A stretch of DNA of 64,000 nt, taken from positions 62,001-126,000 of the forward strand of contig NZ_FQVI01000008.1 in NCBI RefSeq assembly GCF_900129135.1. Reading direction: 5' to 3'. The translations under genes were made by a program, and so were the position numbers. The stretch comes from Lactonifactor longoviformis DSM 17459. GTDB taxonomy: Bacteria; Bacillota; Clostridia; Lachnospirales; Lachnospiraceae. The notes beneath the pieces were generated by a model. It worked only from the letters and a program-made list of their open reading frames with translations. It was not told where the DNA came from and made no database searches. Numbering within the stretch: the stretch's first letter is position 1; each line of letters begins with the position of its first letter. This document shows, in pieces, positions 31,882 through 39,071 of this stretch.

Positions 31882-32697
31882 ATGTGGAATTTATTAAAAG
31901 CAGAATTGCTCAAGCTACGCCGGTGCCAAATACTTTGGGTGGGGCTGGTGGCGCTTGCACTCTGTCCGTTGGTGCAATATGGGAGCCAGCTGATTGTGGA
32001 GGCGGAGTACCGAAATCCAAACTATGATTTTTCCACTCTGTTTGAGAATGTTGTCTGGGGCAATACGCAGATGTTTTTTCCGATTTCACTGGTGATGATT
32101 GGCAGCTGGCTGATTGACAGAGAATCCACCCATGATACGCTGAAAAACATCATGACAATTCCTGTTTCCATGCCGAAAATGCTGGGAGCTAAGCTCTTTT
32201 GGGTCGGGATTTTTGCAGTCCTGCTGGGAATATACAGCGTTGGCGTTACCTTGATTACTGGATTGACGGTTGGATTATCGGGACTGACAGTGGAAGTGTT
32301 TTTTCATGGAGGTACACAGATCGTGTTGGCAGCTCTGACGACCTATTTGGTCTGTATGCCGCTGATCTTGATTTTTGGGCAGATCCGAGGGGCATATCTG
32401 GGAGGTTCCATTCTGGCGTTTTTCCTTGGATATAGCATGCTGTTCTTCAAAGGCGGTATCCTTGCCAGCATCTATCCGTTTTCTGCTGCGCTGATTTTAG
32501 TGGGCTTTGACATGAGTGGATATGCCGGAACAACCACAGCCCCGAATCCTTTGCTGGCAGTCATTGGGGTTGGCATCATGGTTCTCTGGGCGGTGCTGTT
32601 GTTACTGATGTCCAGTAACAAAAAAGAAATAAAATCCCGTAAACAGGCAAATTCCAAGGGAAAAGGAAAGCGTGCTGTACGCAGGAAAGGAAGGTGA
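31882..32697 (+). CDS. ABC-2 type permease (LanG/MutG-like)
   Basis: A 271-aa membrane protein with about six spans and the same cytoplasmic signature as its partner (STHDTLKNIMTIPVSMPKML). The C-terminal tail is strongly basic (KKEIKSRKQANSKGKGKRAV). The SD AAGGGGGTG precedes the ATG. It is the fourth gene of the two-component/ABC locus by transcription order and overlaps the region used as SD by the lipoprotein gene. Confidence 0.87.
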   Translation: MWNLLKAELLKLRRCQILWVGLVALALCPLVQYGSQLIVEAEYRNPNYDFSTLFENVVWGNTQMFFPISLVMIGSWLIDRESTHDTLKNIMTIPVSMPKMLGAKLFWVGIFAVLLGIYSVGVTLITGLTVGLSGLTVEVFFHGGTQIVLAALTTYLVCMPLILIFGQIRGAYLGGSILAFFLGYSMLFFKGGILASIYPFSAALILVGFDMSGYAGTTTAPNPLLAVIGVGIMVLWAVLLLLMSSNKKEIKSRKQANSKGKGKRAVRRKGR

Positions 32698-32702
32698 TAC
32701 CT

Positions 32703-33164
32703 GTGAAGAAAATAGTTCTATCATTATGCTTGATACTGTTGGGCGCTTCTGTGCTTTCCGGTTGTACAAAAGATGAAGTTCTCGATCAGTATAACAATAT
32801 TGTTCAGTCTGCTGGTTCCATAGCACTTACCGGAAATTCATCCTTACAAGGTACGAAAGAAAAAGGAATTGATGATTATACAGGAAGCTATACAGCCAAC
32901 TATGAGGATTTTTCAGATACAGAGTATTTGTTCGGCGGAACTTCCATAAAGCGTGAAGCGGGTAAGGATCTGTCTATTGACTGCGCGCTGGAGGTTACGG
33001 ATGGAACTGCAAAAGTATTTTGGATTTCTGGAGCTGATGAAGAAGTCACTTTGCTTGAAACAACCGGAACATATAGTGATACAATTACACTCCCTGAAGG
33101 TGGAAACTATATCGGCATTGAATGTGAAAATTTCACTGGAAGCATTGAATTGAATATGGAGTAA
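32703..33164 (+). CDS. Lipoprotein of the immunity-like locus
   Basis: A 153-aa secreted lipoprotein. The signal sequence KKIVLSLCLILLGASVLSGC ends in the lipobox LSGC with the lipidated Cys at residue 21. The mature part is rich in beta-forming residues and acidic (DDYTGSYTANYEDFSDTEYL, YIGIECENFTGSIELNME). It may sit on the membrane surface beside the exporter, as LanI-type proteins do (inference). The start is GTG, 8 nt behind GGAAGG; a GTG three codons upstream is too close to the SD. Confidence 0.78.
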   Translation: MKKIVLSLCLILLGASVLSGCTKDEVLDQYNNIVQSAGSIALTGNSSLQGTKEKGIDDYTGSYTANYEDFSDTEYLFGGTSIKREAGKDLSIDCALEVTDGTAKVFWISGADEEVTLLETTGTYSDTITLPEGGNYIGIECENFTGSIELNME

Positions 33165-33175
33165 CATTCTGCCGG

Positions 33176-33203
33176 ACGACGGCAAAAGAAAAAAAGCCGT
33201 CGT
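33176..33203. terminator. Stem-loop at the end of the immunity-like operon
   Basis: ACGACGGC and GCCGTCGT form a perfect 8-bp stem with an A-rich 12-nt loop, 12 bp past the lipoprotein stop. There is no T run after the stem, so termination is possible but weak. Confidence 0.4.
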
Positions 33204-33617
33204 AAAGCAGACACATTTCCACGCGCCTATGAAGCGGTGGCTTTGATTTCAGAGCCGCCGTTTCTTTTCGTTTATCCTAAACCAACGACGACCTAACACC
33301 GTGTAAATCCACGGCGGCACATAGGAGGATGCCGCCGTGTCTATGTTTGCCTTTTTTCACAGTACCCATGACCTGCACCAGCTAAAAAAAGCCTGTTCCC
33401 AGCAGCGGAGCAATGCGGTCAGAAGTATGCACTATACCATGTAATTAAACAGCAAAATATATTCCATGACGCTCGTATGGCTTTATGCCGTCCGGGCGCT
33501 TTTTTGTCCCTATGGAGCCGGAACATCGGGTCAGCATGGCCCGAACTTTATCCCCGGTGCCGCGCCCCACCACCCCATTCAGATTTTCCCAAAAAAGTCT
33601 GAATGGAGGAAGGACAG
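33204..33617 (+). other. IME-A spacer with a candidate 35-aa ORF and hairpins
   Basis: About 410 bp between the lipoprotein and the sigma-like genes. It contains the short frame described at 33337. A weak inverted repeat ends in a T run near 33469-33507. TTCAGA/TCTGAA arms flank the region just before the SD of the 33618 gene. No other gene is seen. Confidence 0.4.
33337..33444 (+). CDS. Candidate 35-aa small protein
   Basis: GTG start exactly 8 nt behind AGGAGG, then SMFAFFHSTHDLHQLKKACS and QQRSNAVRSMHYTM, then TAA. The strong and well-spaced SD is the main support. The peptide has a hydrophobic start and a basic C-terminal half. It was not recognised. A shorter frame from an ATG next to the SD is less likely. 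Confidence 0.35.
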   Translation: MSMFAFFHSTHDLHQLKKACSQQRSNAVRSMHYTM

Positions 33618-34031
33618 ATGGAAGTTACCATCAATTATAACGGACAAGCTGTGGCCGTGGAGGTCACGCTGGAAGTCTATGAATTTCTTGATCGGGCAGA
33701 TCACAAAACGGAGAACCTGTTCCATGAACAGCGGCGGCATTGGGATGGCCGGGAGTTTGACGAGTACATCATTACCACCGAGGGTGTAGGAGCCTACGGC
33801 GAAACGCCGGAAGAATACCTTTGCCGCATGGAAACGCTACATGAGCTGATGGCAGTTCTGGACACCTGTACCGAGGCCCAGCGCCGCCGGTTCCTGCTCT
33901 ATGCGCTTGACGGGCTGAGCCTTGCAGAGATCGGTGTGCTGTGCGGCTGCTCCAAAGTGGCTGTGTATCAAAGTGTGGAGGCGGTCAGAAAAAAATTTAT
34001 AAATTTCTTTGAGAGCAGGCTTAACGAATGA
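33618..34031 (+). CDS. Sigma-70 region 4-like HTH protein
   Basis: A 137-aa protein. The N-terminal part is beta-rich and acidic; the C-terminal 60 residues form a region-4-like HTH: EAQRRRFLLYALDGLSLAEI, GVLCGCSKVAVYQSVEAVRK. Such proteins are frequent in Tn916- and Tn4451-type elements, where they are presumed to drive element genes. The start ATG follows GGAGGAAGGACAG. It is the first of three similar genes in a row. Confidence 0.72.
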   Translation: MEVTINYNGQAVAVEVTLEVYEFLDRADHKTENLFHEQRRHWDGREFDEYIITTEGVGAYGETPEEYLCRMETLHELMAVLDTCTEAQRRRFLLYALDGLSLAEIGVLCGCSKVAVYQSVEAVRKKFINFFESRLNE

Positions 34032-34134
34032 CCTGTTTTCTGGCTACCAAGTGAAAGGGATCATTTCCCTTATCTCAGCGAGGGGCGGACAGCGGACGAG
34101 CTGCCCGCCTCTCCGATTTTCAGGAGGTAAGCCT

Positions 34135-34587
34135 ATGAAAACAATCAATCTGCGGTGGATGTATCCCCACTACCGGCATGACGAGTTTGTGGATGTTACG
34201 GACGAGGTATGGGCAGCGATGTATCAGGCCCAGCGGGAGATGGAGAACTATGAGCGTCGGAAAGTCTACCACCGCGCCTACTACTCTCTGGAGGCATACA
34301 GCTGGCTGGAAAATTACGCACTGGAACACAGCAGATCGCCGGAAGATATTTTGCTGGAACGAGAAGAAATGACCACCCGCCTGCACCTGATAGCAGCTCT
34401 GCCGGTGGCTCTGGCTCATGCCACTCCGACACAGGCCCGCCGTGTTCACGCCTACTACATTGCCGGTATCAAGCAGCCGGAAATCTCCCGGAGAGAGGGC
34501 GTCCACAGCAGCAAGGTCAGCGTTTCCATCCGTCGGGGTCTGCGGAATATGCGCCGCTGCTATGATGACCTTTTTCAAACAGAGTGA
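34135..34587 (+). CDS. Sigma-70-like transcription factor of IME-A
   Basis: A 150-aa protein beginning MKTINLRWMYPHYRHDEFVD, with EREEMTTRLHLIAALPVALA and a C-terminal HTH (ARRVHAYYIAGIKQPEISRR, EGVHSSKVSVSIRRGLRNMR). It is paralogous to the next gene, which begins MQTINLKQYYPFCKEDIFVE. It probably directs transcription of the mobilization genes downstream. The SD CAGGAGG is good. Confidence 0.75.
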   Translation: MKTINLRWMYPHYRHDEFVDVTDEVWAAMYQAQREMENYERRKVYHRAYYSLEAYSWLENYALEHSRSPEDILLEREEMTTRLHLIAALPVALAHATPTQARRVHAYYIAGIKQPEISRREGVHSSKVSVSIRRGLRNMRRCYDDLFQTE

Positions 34588-34597
34588 GGGCGTGCCT

Positions 34598-35059
34598 ATG
34601 CAGACCATCAATCTCAAACAATATTATCCATTTTGCAAAGAGGACATTTTTGTGGAGGTGTCCGATGAGATCGTCGAAGCGTTTCTTCTGGATAAGAGAG
34701 CCGAGGCCGCCAGAGAACGCAAGATGTTCCGGTATAAGGCGTTTTACTCCCTCGATTGTAACGATGGAATCGAAAATGCTGCAATCGGCTGGGCGCAGCC
34801 ATCGCCGGAGGATCATCTGATAGAAAAAGAAGAATTAGCCGAATACGAAGAACTGATACGGCGATTGTATGAAGCCATTTCTTCCCTGCCGCCTATGCAG
34901 GCTCGCCGTGTCCACGCCCGCTATATGCTGGGTATGAAAGTGAAAGATATTGCCGCAATGGAGGGTATCACACCATCACAGGCGGGAAAATCCATCCACG
35001 CTGCACTGCGGAGGCTGCGCCGGTACTTTGCGCGTCAGAAATGGACGGTCAATCTATAA
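34598..35059 (+). CDS. Sigma-70-like transcription factor of IME-A (second copy)
   Basis: A 153-aa protein with the same layout as the gene before it: INLKQYYPFCKEDIFVEVSD, then EKEELAEYEELIRRLYEAIS and the HTH ARRVHARYMLGMKVKDIAAM with EGITPSQAGKSIHAALRRLR. It starts 10 bp after its paralogue and has a weak GAGGG SD, so it may rely on coupling. The tandem pair probably arose by duplication or capture. Confidence 0.75.
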   Translation: MQTINLKQYYPFCKEDIFVEVSDEIVEAFLLDKRAEAARERKMFRYKAFYSLDCNDGIENAAIGWAQPSPEDHLIEKEELAEYEELIRRLYEAISSLPPMQARRVHARYMLGMKVKDIAAMEGITPSQAGKSIHAALRRLRRYFARQKWTVNL

Positions 35060-35087
35060 GCGTTTCCAAAGAAAAGAGGTGCATGAC

Positions 35088-35378
35088 ATGAACGAAAAAA
35101 TTACAGCCCAACCCCCAAAAGAAGAACGGCAGGAAGTCCTGAAGGAGATCCGGCAGCTTGAAAACCGCAAGAAGATTTTGGAGAACAAGCAACGAAACGA
35201 AGAACGCAGGGTTCGCACCCGCCGCCTGATTGAGCGCGGAGCCATTTTGGAGGGGATTTTCCCGCTGGCTTCCAGCCTTTCCGGCGCAGAGGTCAAAGCA
35301 TTTCTGATTGCCCTGTCCTATCTTCCGGGGGCTGCGGAATTGACTGCAAACCTGCCAAAATCCGGGGATATGCCATAA
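35088..35378 (+). CDS. DUF3847-like mobilization accessory protein
   Basis: A 96-aa protein with a strongly helical, charged N-terminal half (EERQEVLKEIRQLENRKKIL, ENKQRNEERRVRTRRLIERG) and a C-terminal part (ILEGIFPLASSLSGAEVKAF). It matches the DUF3847 proteins encoded before MobA/MobL relaxases, thought to be MobC-like relaxosome partners. Its position directly before the candidate oriT and the relaxase supports this. The SD AAGAGG is moderate. Confidence 0.72.
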   Translation: MNEKITAQPPKEERQEVLKEIRQLENRKKILENKQRNEERRVRTRRLIERGAILEGIFPLASSLSGAEVKAFLIALSYLPGAAELTANLPKSGDMP

Positions 35379-35392
35379 GTCCCTTGTTTACA

Positions 35393-35421
35393 AGGGCGCA
35401 CTTATACACCGTTGCCGGTGC
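35393..35421 (-). other. oriT: Candidate oriT of IME-A (RSF1010/MobQ type)
   Basis: The minus strand reads TAAGTGCGCCCTT (35404-35392), the core around the nic site known for RSF1010-type origins. It is preceded on the same strand by the hairpin CACCG-GCAA-CGGTG. Nicking would be expected between 35397 and 35396. It lies 160 bp upstream of a MobA/MobL-type relaxase. Confidence 0.65.
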
Positions 35422-35461
35422 TGTGCGCCCTGCCGGGGGCGTTGCGTACTTCGTCCGCGAT

Positions 35462-35490
35462 GGGAAGCTACGCTCCCCAAACCCCTTGTG
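35462..35490 (+). other. Second hairpin with CCCCAAACCCC motif before the relaxase
   Basis: GGGAAGC-TAC-GCTCCCC forms an imperfect hairpin (35462-35478) followed by AAACCCCTTGTG. A similar hairpin followed by CCCAAACCCT is seen at the candidate oriT sites of IME-B (45117) and ICE-2 (61652). It may be an accessory transfer site or a relic. Confidence 0.4.
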
Positions 35491-35564
35491 TGCTCTGCGC
35501 AGCCAAACACCCGCTTTGCGTTTGTCCGGCTCCACAGAGCCTGTTATCCCCTCACTGAAAGGAG

Positions 35565-37010
35565 GTGTTCCCCATAGATTTCTGTCATATCCCCGTCAGT
35601 ATCATCAAGCGCAGCGCAGGCCGTTCAGCCGTTGCCGCAGCTGCTTACCGCAGTGGAACCAAGCTGACAAATGAATGGGACGGAATGATCCACGACTACA
35701 CCCGGAAAGGCGGCATTGTCCATGCGGAGATCATGCTGCCTGCCCACGCCCCGCCGGAATTTGCAGACCGTTCTATCCTCTGGAACAGCGTGGAGCAAAT
35801 CGAGAAAGCAAGAGACAGCCAGCTTGCCCGCGAGATTGAGGCAGCTTTACCCCGTGAACTGTCCGGCGAACAACAGCTTGCCCTTGTGCGTGCCTATGTG
35901 AAGGACAACTTTGTAGACAAAGGAATGTGCGCCGACTTTGCTATCCATGACAAGGGAACCGGCAACCCTCATGTCCATATCATGCTGACGCTCCGGCCGT
36001 TGAAAGAAAATGGACAGTGGGGCGCAAAGTGCCGCAAGGCATACGATCTGGACGAGAATGGACAGCGTATCCCGGATGGGAAAGGCGGCTGGAAAAATCA
36101 TCGGGAGGATACGACCGACTGGAACGATAAAGGAAATGTGGAGATTTGGCGGGCAGCGTGGGCAGCCTACACCAACCGGGCACTGGAATCTGCCGGTAGA
36201 CCGGAGCGTATTGACCACCGCAGCTACAAGCGGCAGGGCATTGATAAAATTCCCTCTGTCCATCTGGGGCCAGCTGCCAGCCAAATGGAAAAGCGCGGTA
36301 TCCGCACCGACAAGGGGGAAGTAAACCGACAGATCGTCGCCGACAACAAGCTGCTGAAAGAAATCAAAGCTCGCATTACCCGTCTTTATCGCTGGTCGAA
36401 AGCGGAAGCGGAAAAACCACAAACGCAGCAAAGCAGCTTGACCGCCTTGTGGGAAGCCCAACAGCAGTTGAACGCTCCCCGCACCCGCACCGGCAAAATC
36501 CGGGCTTTGCAGGAAAGCGCTGCACTATTCAGCTTTTTGCAGGTAAACGGCATCCAGTCTATGCAGCAGCTTCATGAAAAAATCGCTGATATGAACAGCT
36601 GTTACTATGACCTGCGGGGAAAGATCGTCAAGGCTGAGCGCCGGATCGCCATTCTTACCGAACGCGGGGAGATGTGGGAACAGTACAACCAGTACAAGTC
36701 CATCCACAAGCAGCTTGCCAAAGTAAAACCGGAAAAACGGGAACAGTTTGAGCAGCGCCACAGCCGGGAACTGATCCTGTATGATGCAGCAGCCCGGTAT
36801 CTGAAAGAACTGAAAGACAGCGGCGAGGGGATCACCCCGAAGGCATGGCAGCGGGAAATCGACCAGCTGGCCGCCGGAAAGCAGACGGACACGCTTGCCA
36901 TGAAATCCATGAGGGAGGATTTGAAAGCAGTGGAACGGCTCCGCAAAACCGCCGAGCAGCTGTCCCGACAGGAAAGGGACAAGTCTCACGACCGTGGGCC
37001 GGAGCGGTAA
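35565..37010 (+). CDS. mobA: MobA/MobL-family relaxase of IME-A
   Basis: A 481-aa mobilization relaxase that nicks oriT and leads the strand into a helper conjugation channel. The N-terminus has CHIPVSIIKRSAGRSAVAAA AYRSG (family motif I region), and motif III is the HUH-type NPHVHIMLTLRP (about residues 135-146). The rest is helical. The GTG at 35565 lies inside the Shine-Dalgarno; the best-spaced codon, 8 nt behind GGAGG, is ATA at 35574, so the true start may be a rare AUA. It lies downstream of the candidate oriT. Confidence 0.87.
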   Translation: MFPIDFCHIPVSIIKRSAGRSAVAAAAYRSGTKLTNEWDGMIHDYTRKGGIVHAEIMLPAHAPPEFADRSILWNSVEQIEKARDSQLAREIEAALPRELSGEQQLALVRAYVKDNFVDKGMCADFAIHDKGTGNPHVHIMLTLRPLKENGQWGAKCRKAYDLDENGQRIPDGKGGWKNHREDTTDWNDKGNVEIWRAAWAAYTNRALESAGRPERIDHRSYKRQGIDKIPSVHLGPAASQMEKRGIRTDKGEVNRQIVADNKLLKEIKARITRLYRWSKAEAEKPQTQQSSLTALWEAQQQLNAPRTRTGKIRALQESAALFSFLQVNGIQSMQQLHEKIADMNSCYYDLRGKIVKAERRIAILTERGEMWEQYNQYKSIHKQLAKVKPEKREQFEQRHSRELILYDAAARYLKELKDSGEGITPKAWQREIDQLAAGKQTDTLAMKSMREDLKAVERLRKTAEQLSRQERDKSHDRGPER

Positions 37011-37075
37011 AGGCTACCGCGTTTTGGCGTACCCCTGTCAAGTGTGTCGCGTTTCACGACATACCTTTGCATACA

Positions 37076-37109
37076 GAAAAACCGCCGTACAGGTTTCCCC
37101 ATACGGCGG
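37076..37109 (-). terminator. Terminator of the toxin-antitoxin operon
   Basis: On the minus strand CCGCCGTA and TACGGCGG pair over an 8-bp stem with a 12-nt loop, then a run of five T. It lies 9 bp past the toxin stop codon and also faces the end of the relaxase gene. Confidence 0.75.
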
Positions 37110-37117
37110 CAGACTGT

Positions 37118-37408
37118 TTATTTGCCGAACAAGTCGCTGTGTGTGCCGGTGCGGGCCAGCGTCAGCACCAGAACATCATCCTCTATGCGGTAGACAAGCA
37201 GCCAGTCCGGGAGAATATGACATTCCCGATGGCCTGCCCAATCGCCGGACAGGTCATGGTCGCGGTTCTTATCCGGCAGCGGTTCGCCCATTGCCAGCAA
37301 TGCTACGACCTGCTCCAGCAGCTCAATCTTCAAGCCACGCTTTATGGCTCGTTTGTAGTCTTTTTTGAAACTGGTCGTGTACTTGACGGTATATTTGGTT
37401 TCTTTCAT
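37118..37408 (-). CDS. yafQ: YafQ-family toxin (RelE superfamily mRNA interferase)
   Basis: A 96-aa toxin that would cleave mRNA on the ribosome. It starts KYTVKYTTSFKKDYKRAIKR, with the conserved core HDLSGDWAGHRECHILPDWL and LLVYRIEDDVLVL. The His and Asp/Trp pattern matches YafQ. It overlaps the antitoxin stop by 4 bp. It should stabilise IME-A in the host population by post-segregational killing. Confidence 0.88.
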   Translation of the reverse strand: MKETKYTVKYTTSFKKDYKRAIKRGLKIELLEQVVALLAMGEPLPDKNRDHDLSGDWAGHRECHILPDWLLVYRIEDDVLVLTLARTGTHSDLFGK

Positions 37409-37683
37409 CTTTTCAGGTCAGCAAACAACTCGTCAAGGTCATTGTAGCCCTTTACAGACGGGTCTTTTGCAATCCTTTCCGCTTCCAGCATGGCAGCAAC
37501 CGTTTCTTTGTTCGGCTGTTCCAGCCTTACCTCAAAGGGAATGCCGCCTTCACGAAGCGACTGGCGCACAAAGATGTTAAACGCCGTAGTCAGGTTCATG
37601 CCAAGTTCAGTAAACAGTGCGTCCGCCTGCGCTTTCAAATCTGCGTCCATGCGGATACTGATGTTTGTGGTATTTCCAGCCAT
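37405..37683 (-). CDS. dinJ: RelB/DinJ-family antitoxin
   Basis: A 92-aa antitoxin. The N-terminal ribbon-helix-helix TNISIRMDADLKAQADALFT is followed by ELGMNLTTAFNIFVRQSLRE and a C-terminal toxin-binding part (GYNDLDELFADLKR). The start was chosen at the ATG behind AAAGGGG. It would repress its own operon through the paired TTTGCACGAA sites upstream. Confidence 0.88.
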   Translation of the reverse strand: MAGNTTNISIRMDADLKAQADALFTELGMNLTTAFNIFVRQSLREGGIPFEVRLEQPNKETVAAMLEAERIAKDPSVKGYNDLDELFADLKR

Positions 37684-37723
37684 ACGATCAACCCCTTTCT
37701 GCTGGCAATTATAGTATATGCCA

Positions 37724-37754
37724 TTTGCACGAAGAAAACAATACTTTGCACGAA
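37724..37754 (-). promoter_or_regulatory. Paired TTTGCACGAA operators of the toxin-antitoxin operon
   Basis: The 10-mer TTTGCACGAA occurs at 37724-37733 and 37745-37754, 21 bp apart (two helical turns, same face). A TATAAT hexamer on the minus strand lies between the first copy and the antitoxin start. This spacing fits cooperative binding of a ribbon-helix-helix antitoxin. Confidence 0.6.
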
Positions 37755-37809
37755 TATTTAACAATAAATTCATTCGAGGAGGTTACACGCTTTATGAAAG
37801 AAATCATTT

Positions 37810-38208
37810 ATGAAGAACAACAAGACTGAACCTATCCCTGTCATGGATTACCGCCAGTACCGCAGAGCGCGGAGGCTGGTGCATGAGTGCTGTAACTACA
37901 TTGACGGAAACTGTATCGCCCTGGACGATGGGGAGGAATGCATCTGTGTCCAGTCCATTTCCTACTCCCTGTTGTGCAGGTGGTTTCGGGCGGCGGTATT
38001 GCCGCAGGATAAGGAACTGGAAACGGCGCTGTTCCACCGACTGAATGCTAAGAAATGCGCTGTATGTGGGGCGCTGTTTACCCCCGGTTCTAACAGGGCC
38101 AAATATTGCCCGGAATGTGCCGCGCGCATGAAGCGGATCAACGCCGCAAAGCGCAAGCGGAAACAACGGGAGAAATGTCACGCTTTAGGGGCTGAAAAAC
38201 CCTTGTAA
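37810..38208 (+). CDS. Cysteine-rich zinc-finger-like protein of IME-A
   Basis: A 132-aa protein: PVMDYRQYRRARRLVHECCN, then a C-terminal C4-type finger CAVCGALFTPGSNRAKYCPE C. It matches the cysteine-rich proteins common in Firmicutes mobile elements, probably nucleic-acid binding. An ATG 16 nt upstream has the better SD (GAGGAGG) and starts MKEIIYEEQQD in another frame before a TGA. This looks like the native N-terminus displaced by a 1-nt frameshift, with restart at 37810. Confidence 0.7.
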   Translation: MKNNKTEPIPVMDYRQYRRARRLVHECCNYIDGNCIALDDGEECICVQSISYSLLCRWFRAAVLPQDKELETALFHRLNAKKCAVCGALFTPGSNRAKYCPECAARMKRINAAKRKRKQREKCHALGAEKPL

Positions 38209-38321
38209 ATCAAGGCTTTTTTCGAGGGTGTCAAAGGCAGGCTGATAGATTTATCCTCTGACTCCTAAAATAGCCTTAAAATGCGTACAGAATCCCAAGA
38301 GAATCCCCAAGGAGGAACCCT

Positions 38322-39071
38322 ATGTCAGACAATCGAAAATATTATTACCTGAAACTCAAAGAAAACTATTTTGACGATGATTCTATCGTGCTGCTGGAAA
38401 GTATGCAGGACGGTGTGCTGTATTCTAACATTCTGCTCAAGCTGTATCTGAAATCGCTGAAACATGGCGGGCGGCTCCAGCTTGACGAGGACATGCCTTA
38501 CACGGCGCAGATAATCGCCACCATCACCCGCCAGCAGATCGGCACTGTGGAGAGAGCCTTGCAAATCTTTTTGAAGCTGGGTCTTGTGGAAGTGCTGGAC
38601 AGCGGCACATTCTACATGAGCAACATCGAACTTTTAATCGGCCAGTCCTCTACCGAGGCTGAGCGAAAGCGGGCTGCAAGGCTTCAAAATAAGGCTCTTT
38701 CTGCGCTCCGGACAAGTGGCGGACATTTGTCCGACATTCGTCCACCAGAGATAGAGATAGAGTTAGAGAAAGAGATAAAGATAAAGAGAGAGATAGAGAA
38801 GGTACGCCCTGAAATGGGGCACCCTTCCCACACCTATGGCCGTTACCAGAATATTTTCCTGACGGATGAAGAACTGGCTGACTTGCAGGCCAGTTTTCCT
38901 GCTGTATGGGAACAGTACATCGAAAAACTGTCCGAGTACATGGCTTCTACCGGCAAGCGTTATCAGAGCCATGCAGCGACCATCCGGCGCTGGGCCGGTG
39001 AGGACGCTAAAAAAACTGTCACACCCTCACGCAACCGGGATTACAGCGTAAAGGAGGATGAAACTGTATGA
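38322..39071 (+). CDS. Replisome organizer (phage-type initiator) of IME-A
   Basis: A 249-aa protein. The N-terminal domain (RKYYYLKLKENYFDDDSIVL, NILLKLYLKSLKHGGRLQLD, TRQQIGTVERALQIFLKLGL) is a phage replisome-organizer winged helix. A charged linker PPEIEIELEKEIKIKREIEK follows, and a C-terminal domain (YGRYQNIFLTDEELADLQAS) would contact the helicase loader encoded next. The linker DNA is identical to that of IME-B and is a candidate origin. The SD AAGGAGG is good, and the gene overlaps the loader gene by 4 bp. Confidence 0.85.
   Translation: MSDNRKYYYLKLKENYFDDDSIVLLESMQDGVLYSNILLKLYLKSLKHGGRLQLDEDMPYTAQIIATITRQQIGTVERALQIFLKLGLVEVLDSGTFYMSNIELLIGQSSTEAERKRAARLQNKALSALRTSGGHLSDIRPPEIEIELEKEIKIKREIEKVRPEMGHPSHTYGRYQNIFLTDEELADLQASFPAVWEQYIEKLSEYMASTGKRYQSHAATIRRWAGEDAKKTVTPSRNRDYSVKEDETV
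38718..38783 (+). repeat. 66-nt origin-like block in the IME-A replisome organizer gene
   Basis: It begins with the palindrome GGACA-TT-TGTCC and repeated GTCC, then runs of GAGATA/GAGAAA hexamers. It is identical base for base to 48047-48112 in IME-B, although the flanking coding DNA has diverged. This suggests a constrained cis site, probably iterons of a replication origin. Confidence 0.6.
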
